From the NCBI GenBank assembly GCA_028694095.1, contig JAQUTZ010000010.1, forward strand, positions 1-13,927: a DNA stretch of 13,927 nt, written 5' to 3'. A model generated the notes under the pieces. That model was not told the origin of the DNA. It saw nothing but the letters and a program-made list of their open reading frames with translations, and did no database searches. Made by a program: the position numbers and the translations under genes. Below are positions 6,680 to 12,345 of this stretch, piece by piece (positions within the stretch are counted from its first letter, which is position 1; each line of letters starts with the position of its first letter). This DNA is from Minisyncoccota bacterium. Lineage in GTDB: Bacteria; Patescibacteriota; Minisyncoccia; Minisyncoccales; MHMH01.

Positions 6680-7909
6680 ATGAAGCTGCATAAATCAGAC
6701 CCGAAAGTATATGGCTTAATTCACAAGGAAATTAACCGTCAAAAAGACGGGCTTGTTTTGATTCCTTCGGAAAATTACGCCAGCTCTAATGTTATATCCG
6801 CCATGGGAACTCCTCTGAGCAATAAGTATTCGGAAGGGTATCCCGGCAAGAGATATTACGGAGGAAACGAATACATTGACCAAATTGAGAGTTTGGCTAT
6901 TGAAAGGGCTAAAAAGCTGTTTAAGGCCGAGCATGCCAACGTCCAGCCTCATTCCGGTTCTCAGGCTAATGCCGCCGTTTATCTGGCCCTTTTAAACTAC
7001 GGCGATAAAATATTGGGTTTTGACTTGGCGGCGGGAGGACATTTGACTCACGGTTCCAAGGTGAATTTTTCGGGGAAGCTTTATAACTTTGATTATTACG
7101 GGGTAGATAGAAAAACGGAAAGAATAAACTTAAAAGACGTAGAAAAGATAGCGGTCAGATTCAAACCAAAGCTTATAGTCATCAGTACTACCGCTTATTC
7201 CAGGCAGCTGGACTTTAAGGGATTTTCCAAAATAGCTAAAAAAGTCGGCGCTTATCTTTTTGCCGATATTGCTCATATCGCCGGTTTGGTGGCATCGGGA
7301 GAACATCCCAGCCCCTTTCCTTACTGCGATGTGGTAACTTCTACCACCCACAAGACCCTGAGAGGCCCCAGGGGAGGCCTTATACTCTGTAAGGGGGAAT
7401 TATCCCAGAAAATAGACAAAGCCCTGTTTCCGGGCATTCAGGGCGGTCCATTGGAGAATATTATAGCTGCCAAAGCGGTCTGTTTTAAAGAAGCAATTAG
7501 CCCTTCTTTCAAGAAGTATCAGCGGCAAGTTATCAAGAACGCCTCAGCTATGGCCGATGAGTTTAATAAAAAGGGAATCAGGGTGATAAGCGGGGGAACC
7601 GATAATCACCTTATGGTAATAGACGTCTCTCCTTACGGAGAATCAAAGAGTATCCAAGAGGGATTAGACAGGCTGGGTATTTATGTAAACCGGAATGCCA
7701 TTCCCTTTGATGAAAAGCCCCCCTTTAATCCTTCGGGTATCAGATTGGGTTCGCCGGCTGTAACTACCAGGGGATTCAAGGAAAAAGAATGTCGGGAGGT
7801 GGCTGGAATGATAACTGATTTTCTTAAGGGAGGCGATAAAGAAAAGATTAAAAAGGGCGTAAAGAGCCTATCAAGAAAATTTCCTATTTATGAAGATTTT
7901 CGATGGTAA
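6680..7909 (+). CDS. glyA: Serine hydroxymethyltransferase
   Basis: PLP enzyme that interconverts serine and glycine and loads the one-carbon unit onto tetrahydrofolate as 5,10-methylene-THF, the cofactor ThyX needs. The 409 residues are family length. Visible motifs: PSENYAS (29-35), YPGKRYYGGNEYID (54-67), FADIAHIAGLV (194-204; Asp196 toward the PLP ring nitrogen), the PLP lysine in STTHKTLRGPRGG (Lys225), and SGIRLGSPAVTTRG (352-365) with the substrate-carboxylate Arg354. Small departures from the usual text are VISTTAYSRQLDF in place of the common AGxSAYxRxxDF form, and TTRG for TRRG. It begins directly behind a leaderless-type promoter and overlaps folD by 20 nt. Confidence 0.95.
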   Translation: MKLHKSDPKVYGLIHKEINRQKDGLVLIPSENYASSNVISAMGTPLSNKYSEGYPGKRYYGGNEYIDQIESLAIERAKKLFKAEHANVQPHSGSQANAAVYLALLNYGDKILGFDLAAGGHLTHGSKVNFSGKLYNFDYYGVDRKTERINLKDVEKIAVRFKPKLIVISTTAYSRQLDFKGFSKIAKKVGAYLFADIAHIAGLVASGEHPSPFPYCDVVTSTTHKTLRGPRGGLILCKGELSQKIDKALFPGIQGGPLENIIAAKAVCFKEAISPSFKKYQRQVIKNASAMADEFNKKGIRVISGGTDNHLMVIDVSPYGESKSIQEGLDRLGIYVNRNAIPFDEKPPFNPSGIRLGSPAVTTRGFKEKECREVAGMITDFLKGGDKEKIKKGVKSLSRKFPIYEDFRW

Positions 7910-8693
7910 GAAAGCGGCTGCCGAGATAATAAACGAGCTTAGCCGGAAAATAAGCAAAGAAAAAATCGCTCCTAATTTGGCGATAATTTCTGTTTCTCCG
8001 GACAAAGCCTCCAAGCTTTATATGAGAAACAAGAAGAGAGCTGCTCGGCAGGCCGGCATAAAAATTTCCAGTTTTAATTTTCCTGCTACCGCAAGCGAAA
8101 ATGAGATTATTAAAAAAATTGATAAGCTCAACAAAGATGATTCCGTACACGGAATTATAGTCCAGCTGCCTCTGCCTAAAAAATTCAACGCCGACAAGAT
8201 AATAAGCAAGATATCTTCCCGAAAAGACGTCGATGGCTTTAAAGAGGATAGTCTTTTAGATCCTGTTTTGCCCTCAGCCATCTTTTTCTGTCTTAAAAAA
8301 GCCGGAGTCGGTAGCGGTAAAAAGATTTTAGCCCTTGTGAATTCAGAACTTTTCGGCGAAGTTTTAAAGTCTTTCTTGAAGAAGAAAGGATTGAAAATAG
8401 AATACGCCTTGTCGGCTGAAATGCCGAAAGAAAGGATAAAAATGGCCGATGTTTTGATTTTAGCTTGCGGTTGCCCCGGTTTTATAAAGGATGATATGAT
8501 AAAAGACGGAGCTGTTGTTATAGACGCTGGAATTACCATGAAGGACAAGAAAGTTCTTGGAGATTTAAGCAGGGAGAGCCTGGCGGGAAAAGCTAGTTTT
8601 GTCACCCCGGTTCCCGGGGGGATAGGTCCCCTGACAGTCGCCTTATTATTAAAAAACGTATATTTGGCATATGGAAATAGCAAAAATAATTGA
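7890..8693 (+). CDS. folD: FolD-family methylenetetrahydrofolate dehydrogenase/cyclohydrolase with degenerate nucleotide-binding region
   Basis: FolD normally oxidises 5,10-methylene-THF with NADP+ and hydrolyses the methenyl product to 10-formyl-THF. This 267-residue protein is a little short (family about 280-300). Kept: the folate-side segment around SKLYMRNKKRAARQAGI with Tyr44 and catalytic-type Lys48, GIIVQLPLP (88-96), KDVDGF (112-117), ADVLILACGCPGFI, GAVVIDAGI and TPVPGGIGPLT (239-249). Changed: the usual PCTPxG is replaced by DPVLPSA, and the Rossmann motif GRSxxVGxP reads VNSELFGEV (150-158), losing Arg and Pro. The folate site looks intact while NADP binding is doubtful; it may be mainly a cyclohydrolase or use another cofactor mode. 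It overlaps glyA by 20 nt and deoC by 23 nt, so it is translationally coupled. No SD is visible. Confidence 0.88.
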   Translation: MKIFDGKKAAAEIINELSRKISKEKIAPNLAIISVSPDKASKLYMRNKKRAARQAGIKISSFNFPATASENEIIKKIDKLNKDDSVHGIIVQLPLPKKFNADKIISKISSRKDVDGFKEDSLLDPVLPSAIFFCLKKAGVGSGKKILALVNSELFGEVLKSFLKKKGLKIEYALSAEMPKERIKMADVLILACGCPGFIKDDMIKDGAVVIDAGITMKDKKVLGDLSRESLAGKASFVTPVPGGIGPLTVALLLKNVYLAYGNSKNN

Positions 8694-9333
8694 CCATACC
8701 AATCTAAACGCGGATGCCACCAAAGAAGATATAATCAAGCTTTGTTCTGAAGCGAAGCAATATGATTTTCGTTCGGTATGCGTGAATCCCAAATGGGCGG
8801 GATTGGCTAAAGCCGAACTGGAGGGAACGGATAAAAAAGTGGTCGTGGTGATTGACTGGCCGGTTGGCGCATCTCTTAACGAAGCCAGGATATTCGAAGC
8901 TGAGGCGGCCAAAAAAGAAGGCGCCGATGAAATAGATCCGGTACTAGACGTTGGTAACTTCAAAATGGGAAATTACGATTTGGTTTTAAATGAACTAAGG
9001 GAATTAGCTAAAGTTTTACCCACGAAGCTTATTATAGAAACAGGATACCTTTCAGATGAGGAAATAAAGAAAGCAGCTTTTTTGGTCAAAGAAGCCGGTT
9101 GTTATTGCGTCAAAACTTCCACGGGCATGGAGCCCAAGGTGGACATTGATAGGAAAATAGGACATATAAGGATAATGAGGGAGGCGGTTGGCCCCGATTT
9201 TCCCATTAAGGCGGCCGGAGGCATCAGTACTATGGAAGACGCTAAAAGAGTGGTGGAGGCCGGAGCCAATATTATTGGAACAAGCTCCGCGCTTAAAATC
9301 ATAGGAGCTTCTCAAGAGGGAGGCAGTTATTAA
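8671..9333 (+). CDS. deoC: Deoxyribose-phosphate aldolase
   Basis: Class I aldolase splitting 2-deoxyribose 5-phosphate into glyceraldehyde 3-phosphate and acetaldehyde, the exit of deoxynucleoside salvage to glycolysis. The 220 residues form one TIM barrel: IDHTNLNADAT near the start, SVCVNP (35-40), GADEIDPVLDVG (84-95, Asp89 position), the Schiff-base lysine in VKTSTG (Lys148) and the second active-site lysine in IKAAGGI (Lys180). Catalytic residues are complete. Minor departures are IDWPVGAS where most have FPxGA, and PVLD where MVIN is common. The start overlaps folD by 23 nt without SD. It is an odd companion for folate genes but fits nucleotide turnover. gatB starts 3 nt later. Confidence 0.93.
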   Translation: MEIAKIIDHTNLNADATKEDIIKLCSEAKQYDFRSVCVNPKWAGLAKAELEGTDKKVVVVIDWPVGASLNEARIFEAEAAKKEGADEIDPVLDVGNFKMGNYDLVLNELRELAKVLPTKLIIETGYLSDEEIKKAAFLVKEAGCYCVKTSTGMEPKVDIDRKIGHIRIMREAVGPDFPIKAAGGISTMEDAKRVVEAGANIIGTSSALKIIGASQEGGSY

Positions 9334-9336
9334 ATT

Positions 9337-10809
9337 ATGAAATATACGCCGGTTATAGGACTCGAAATACACGTTGAGCTTGGAACAAAATCCAAGATGT
9401 TTTGTTCTTGCGCCAACAATTCCGAAGAAAGGCATCCCAATGTCAATATTTGCCCTGTTTGCATGGGCCATCCCGGTACTTTACCGGTTATAAACGAAGA
9501 AGCCGTGAGAAGGGTTGTGAAGGTGGGATTGGCTCTTCACTCCGAGATTCCCGAGAATTCCAAATTTGACAGAAAAAACTATTTTTATCCCGATCTGCCC
9601 AAGGGCTATCAAATTTCCCAGTACGACCTTCCTCTTTGCCAGGGGGGATATTTGGATATAGACGGAAAACGGATAGACATAACCAGAGTGCACCTAGAGG
9701 AAGATACCGGCAGGCTAATGCATCCGAAAGGCGCCGATTATTCGCTGGTGGATTATAATAGGGCCGGTGTTCCTTTAATGGAGCTTGTGACCGAGCCCGA
9801 CATCACTTCCGCCCAAGAAGCCTGGAGATTTGCCAGAGAGCTTCAATTGTTGCTCAGGTATCTTAAAGTTTCCGACGCTGATATGGAAAAGGGCCAAATG
9901 AGGGTAGAGGCCAATATTTCTCTTAAGAAAGACGGCAAGATGGGCACCAAGGTAGAGATTAAAAACCTTAATTCTTTCAGGGCCGTAGAAAGAGGCATAG
10001 CTTATGAGATAGAAAGGCAGGCTGAGGTTTTGGACGGCGGCGGGAAAGTTATGCAGGAAACAAGGGGCTGGAGCGAAGCAAAGTCCGCAACGGTTTCCCA
10101 AAGAACCAAGGAAGAGGCCCATGATTACAGATACTTTCCGGAGCCCGATTTGCCTTCCCTGAAATTGGGCAAAGATATTATTGCCGGAATAAAAGCGCAG
10201 ATTCCGGAAGTTCCCCAAGACCGCCGAAAGAGATTAAAAGAGGAATACCAGCTGGAAGATCAGGAAATCGAAATGTTCGTTTTTTACAAAGAATTGGGGG
10301 AATATTTCGAAAAAGCTGTTTCCGAACTTAAAGGGTGGCTGAAAGCGATCGGGCAGAAAAGGAAAATAGATAAAGACGAGCTGTCCAAGCTTACCAAAAT
10401 CTGCGCCAATTATTTAATTAGCGATCTCCAGGGATTATTAAAAGAAGCTTCGGTTTCCGTGGGGGATTTGCAGATTACTCCCGAAAACTTCGCTGAATTC
10501 ATCACTTTGATTTATGAAGGAAAAATTTCCAGCAAACTAGCCAAACAGGTTTTATCTGAAATGTTTTCCAGCGGGGCAGATCCTTCCCATATAATAGAAG
10601 AAAAAGGGTTGAATCAAATAGTTGACGAATCGGAATTAGAGGAGATAATTAAGGAGGTTGTTTCCAAAAACCCCAAAGCGGCGGAGGATTTTCAAAAAGG
10701 AAAGGGAAATTCTTTGCAGTTTTTAATGGGCCAGGTTATGGCCCAAACTAAAGGCAAGGCCAATCCGGAATTAACCGCTAAAATACTTCAGAAGGTCTTG
10801 ACAAAATAG
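9337..10809 (+). CDS. gatB: Aspartyl/glutamyl-tRNA(Asn/Gln) amidotransferase subunit B
   Basis: Subunit of the GatCAB complex that converts mischarged Glu-tRNA(Gln) or Asp-tRNA(Asn) to the correct amide form. The 490 residues start with the family text YTPVIGLEIHVELGTKSKMFC. Zinc-type cysteines are Cys23, Cys25, Cys39 and Cys42 (CSC...CPVC), followed by FDRKNYFYPDLPKGYQISQYD, HLEEDTGR and VDYNRAGVPLMELVTEPD. The N-terminal kinase-like domain runs to about 290. A helical linker and YqeY-like tail follow, ending GKGNSLQFLMGQVMAQTKGKANP. Its presence implies indirect Gln and/or Asn tRNA charging here; gatA and gatC are not in the window. An SD-like GAGGGAGG lies in the deoC end. The last codons contain the -35 of the next promoter. 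Confidence 0.95.
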   Translation: MKYTPVIGLEIHVELGTKSKMFCSCANNSEERHPNVNICPVCMGHPGTLPVINEEAVRRVVKVGLALHSEIPENSKFDRKNYFYPDLPKGYQISQYDLPLCQGGYLDIDGKRIDITRVHLEEDTGRLMHPKGADYSLVDYNRAGVPLMELVTEPDITSAQEAWRFARELQLLLRYLKVSDADMEKGQMRVEANISLKKDGKMGTKVEIKNLNSFRAVERGIAYEIERQAEVLDGGGKVMQETRGWSEAKSATVSQRTKEEAHDYRYFPEPDLPSLKLGKDIIAGIKAQIPEVPQDRRKRLKEEYQLEDQEIEMFVFYKELGEYFEKAVSELKGWLKAIGQKRKIDKDELSKLTKICANYLISDLQGLLKEASVSVGDLQITPENFAEFITLIYEGKISSKLAKQVLSEMFSSGADPSHIIEEKGLNQIVDESELEEIIKEVVSKNPKAAEDFQKGKGNSLQFLMGQVMAQTKGKANPELTAKILQKVLTK

Positions 10810-10826
10810 AAATAGTGTGATATTGT
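10798..10826 (+). promoter_or_regulatory. Near-consensus promoter for the two-gene cassette
   Basis: A perfect -35 TTGACA (10798-10803), 17 bp, then an extended -10: TGA immediately before TATTGT (10821-10826). The -35 lies inside the last gatB codons. A start point near 10833 leaves a leader of about 29 nt carrying AGGAGG (10847-10852) before the ATG at 10862. It is the best sigma70-like promoter in the window and is overlapped by a palindrome, so it is probably regulated. Confidence 0.7.
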
Positions 10827-10832
10827 ATCACA
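10816..10832. promoter_or_regulatory. Palindromic operator over the -10 of the cassette promoter
   Basis: TGTGATA-TTG-TATCACA is a perfect 7-bp inverted repeat with a 3-bp centre, lying from just before the -10 to the predicted start point. A dimeric repressor bound here would block RNA polymerase. The half-site TGTGA/TCACA recalls the CRP/FNR family, but the gap is 7 bp rather than 6. No T-tract follows, so a terminator for gatB is less likely. Confidence 0.6.
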
Positions 10833-10861
10833 TTATGATAAAAGGCAGGAGGATCTTTTAA

Positions 10862-11170
10862 ATGAGTAGGAAGGTGTATTCAGATGCCCAATTGTCCCAG
10901 AACATCAAGGCGGAGTTCTTCCGCAGGCAGGTTCTGGAAGGAGACGGCCCGATGGATGAAGACGAACTGGTCGACGTGAATTGCGATCCCGCCGTTGACG
11001 ATTTCACTGTTCTCTCCGGGCGCCCCCTCGGGAGAATCGGCAGAGAAATCCTTTGGGATTTCGAGGCTGATCCTCGCCCGGCAATGGTTTCTCCGGAGAC
11101 CGAGGATCCCGACGAACAGCTCGCAGAGATGTTCGAAAGGGGAGAGAAAATTATCGGAAGGAGGATATAG
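10862..11170 (+). CDS. Hypothetical acidic protein, first gene of the accessory cassette
   Basis: Not recognised. The 102-residue protein has an N-terminal part of helical character (SDAQLSQNIKAEFFRRQVLE, about 7-26), a very acidic middle (DEDELVDVNCDPAVDDF) ending in TVLSGRPLGRIGREI, and an acidic C-terminal helix ending in a basic tail (GEKIIGRRI). No signal peptide or membrane segment is seen. The order helix - VxV strand - xxVLSG faintly recalls BON domains, too weakly to name it. Support for a real gene: a strong SD (AGGAGG, 10847-10852), a near-consensus promoter with operator, and strong third-position bias (28 of the first 40 codons end in G or C, versus 17 of 40 in glyA). That bias sets it apart from most neighbours and suggests transfer or different selection. 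The next gene starts 1 nt after its stop. Confidence 0.75.
   Translation: MSRKVYSDAQLSQNIKAEFFRRQVLEGDGPMDEDELVDVNCDPAVDDFTVLSGRPLGRIGREILWDFEADPRPAMVSPETEDPDEQLAEMFERGEKIIGRRI
11158..11164 (+). promoter_or_regulatory. Shine-Dalgarno site deciding the start of the small second cassette gene
   Basis: AAGGAGG, 7 nt before the ATG at 11172, inside the last codons of the preceding gene. It selects this ATG over an in-frame ATG at 10995, which would place 59 extra codons wholly inside the other gene. Confidence 0.75.
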
Positions 11171-11171
11171 A

Positions 11172-11297
11172 ATGGTAACGGTGAAAATACCTCAGACCAT
11201 GCTTACCATCGGCGATGTGCGGAATATAGCCGCCGACGGTAAAATCGCTGTGGCAGACGGCGACAAGAAAATTCTTATCATAAAAGATAAGGATTAA
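11172..11297 (+). CDS. Hypothetical 41-residue protein, second gene of the accessory cassette
   Basis: Not recognised. The protein has a beta-type start (MVTVKIPQTMLT), a short likely helix (IGDVRNIAADG), and a likely beta hairpin (KIAVADGDKKILIIKDKD), so it may be a tiny alpha/beta fold or a peptide that pairs with the 102-residue product. The open frame extends upstream, but only within the other gene; the strong SD and 1-nt spacing after the preceding stop support the ATG at 11172. No DNA-binding motif can be assigned, although the MVTVKIP strand could suit a ribbon-type dimer (speculative). The stop is 7 nt before the tRNA-like stem at 11305. Two small genes under an operator-bearing promoter resemble toxin-antitoxin layout, but no toxin family is visible. 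Confidence 0.6.
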   Translation: MVTVKIPQTMLTIGDVRNIAADGKIAVADGDKKILIIKDKD

Positions 11298-11304
11298 CCT
11301 AAGT

Positions 11305-11339
11305 GCCGATGATGCGTTCAAATCGTATCATCGGCCCCA
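11305..11339 (+). ncRNA. tRNA minihelix-like structure (acceptor stem + T-arm + CCA geometry)
   Basis: GCCGATGATGCG (11305-11316) pairs with CGTATCATCGGC (11324-11335): 12 bp with a single G-U. The loop is TTCAAAT, 7 nt, closed by G-C. GTTCAAATC is exactly the tRNA T-loop consensus, 12 bp equals acceptor (7) plus T-stem (5), and the next bases C-CCA match discriminator plus CCA (11336-11339). The D-arm, anticodon arm and variable loop are absent, so it is not a tRNA gene. The CCA also forms part of the next hairpin, so its role is uncertain. Alternatives are a tRNA-derived integration scar, a chance T-loop hairpin, or one element of a larger RNA. The structure is seen in the sequence; the tRNA mimicry is inference. 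Confidence 0.5.
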
Positions 11340-11411
11340 CTAGGCTGCGAAGGAGAAAGAAGCCAAATATTCGGCGCGATATCTTTCTCCTTACCTTCGC
11401 AGCCTAGTGGG
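11336..11411. repeat. Long inverted repeat / hairpin of about 25 bp abutting the minihelix
   Basis: CCCACTAGGCTGCGAAGG (11336-11353) is perfectly complementary to 11394-11411. Nested inside, GGAGAAAGA (11352-11360) is complementary to TCTTTCTCC (11382-11390). Together they give a stem of about 25 bp with one 5-nt bulge on the right arm and a 21-nt loop (11361-11381) that may hold a small GCC/GGC stem. No T-tract follows, and a proper terminator lies just downstream, so this is more than a terminator. It could be part of a structured RNA, a folded single-strand recombination site, or the end of a mobile element. No transposase or integrase is present. Confidence 0.7.
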
Positions 11412-11422
11412 AAAGAGTTAAT

Positions 11423-11450
11423 AAAACCAGCCATTTTTATGGCTGGTTTT
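11423..11450. terminator. Bidirectional intrinsic terminator between the cassette and miaA
   Basis: AAAACCAGCCAT (11423-11434) pairs with ATGGCTGGTTTT (11439-11450) around a TTTT loop. T-rich sequence follows on both strands, so it can end the plus-strand cassette transcript and the convergent minus-strand miaB-miaA transcript. Its right end overlaps the first bases of the miaA stop codon (11449-11451). Confidence 0.85.
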
Positions 11451-12345
11451 AATTATCCAAGAATTCTTTTACCAGTTTTTCCGCCTCCTTGTAGTTGCTT
11501 GCCCAGCGTATTCTTTCATCTCTCTTGAACCAGTTCATCTGTCTTTTGGAAAAATGCTCTATTTCCCTTTGGAGTCGTTCTATCGTTTCTTTATAATCAA
11601 TTTTGCCCTGAATATATCTGGCCAGATATCTGTATTCCAATCCGAACTGTTCCAGCCTCTCCCAGGAGAGCGCTGATTTTTTGAGCCTTTTTACTTCAGT
11701 CATCATTCCTTCCCCGAGCCTCTTAAGGAGCCTTTTATGTATTAGACTTTTAAGTTTTACTGCCGGTTTTTTAATTCCCAGAAATAACACAGGATAGGGG
11801 ATTGGCTCTTTTTTGATCGGGGGAACCGGGCGTTTAGTCTCCAGCACTATTTCTATGGCTCTGATTAATCTCCGCTTATTTTTACTTTCGATTGTTTCGG
11901 CCCTTTGCGGGTCAATTTTCTTAAGCTTGTTGAATAAGTCTTCAGGGGTTTTCCTTTCCAATTTTTTTCTGAGAGCCCAGTTTGGAGCCACTTTAGGAAT
12001 CACTATTCCATCTACTACCGCATAAATATAGAAGGCGGTACCGCCGCAAATAATAGGAACCTTACCTTTCTTTAAGATTTTATTTATAGCCGATTTGGCC
12101 AATTTCCTGTATTGAACAACAGTGAATTTTCTTTTTGGGGAGGCTACGTCCAGCAGGTGGTGGGTAATGCCCCCCATCTCCTTCTTGGTTATTTTTCCCG
12201 TTCCTATGTCCATTCCCTTGTAAACCTGCCTGGAATCGGCGGAAATAATCTCTCCGTTGAACTTTTTTGCGAGCCTTACGGCTAGGTCGCTTTTACCGGA
12301 GGCCGTTGGGCCCAATACGACGATTATTTTCTTATCGGCGCTCAT
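11449..12345 (-). CDS. miaA: tRNA dimethylallyltransferase
   Basis: Transfers a dimethylallyl group from DMAPP to N6 of A37 in tRNAs reading UNN codons. The 298 residues are family length: P-loop GPTASGKS (12-19), SADSRQVYKGMDIGTGK (35-51) with the active-site Asp37, the ITHHLLDV segment (60-67), GGTAFYIYAV (101-110; most relatives have GGTGLYI), NKRRLIRAIE (156-165) and the tRNA-binding KRQMNWFKRD (267-276). The ATG overlaps the miaB stop by 4 nt (ATGA), so the pair is translationally coupled in the order miaB-miaA, both acting on the same base. The gene ends inside a bidirectional terminator. Confidence 0.95.
   Translation of the reverse strand: MSADKKIIVVLGPTASGKSDLAVRLAKKFNGEIISADSRQVYKGMDIGTGKITKKEMGGITHHLLDVASPKRKFTVVQYRKLAKSAINKILKKGKVPIICGGTAFYIYAVVDGIVIPKVAPNWALRKKLERKTPEDLFNKLKKIDPQRAETIESKNKRRLIRAIEIVLETKRPVPPIKKEPIPYPVLFLGIKKPAVKLKSLIHKRLLKRLGEGMMTEVKRLKKSALSWERLEQFGLEYRYLARYIQGKIDYKETIERLQREIEHFSKRQMNWFKRDERIRWASNYKEAEKLVKEFLDN

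Noticed and set aside
10816..10832. Canonical CRP site
   Set aside because: Half-sites TGTGA/TCACA are separated by 7 bp rather than the required 6, and no CRP-type regulator is in the window; kept only as a generic operator.
10995..11171. Upstream extension of the 41-residue gene to an in-frame ATG at 10995
   Set aside because: It lies wholly inside the preceding 102-residue gene in another frame; the strong SD at 11158-11164 selects the ATG at 11172.
11305..11339. A complete tRNA gene
   Set aside because: Only acceptor and T-arm elements are present; there is no D-arm, anticodon arm or room for them between 11311 and 11312.
11291..11420. Integron-type attC site (inverted TTAAC/GTTAA flanking a long hairpin)
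   Set aside because: The flanks do not fit the RYYYAAC/GTTRRRY core sites, and no integrase is visible.
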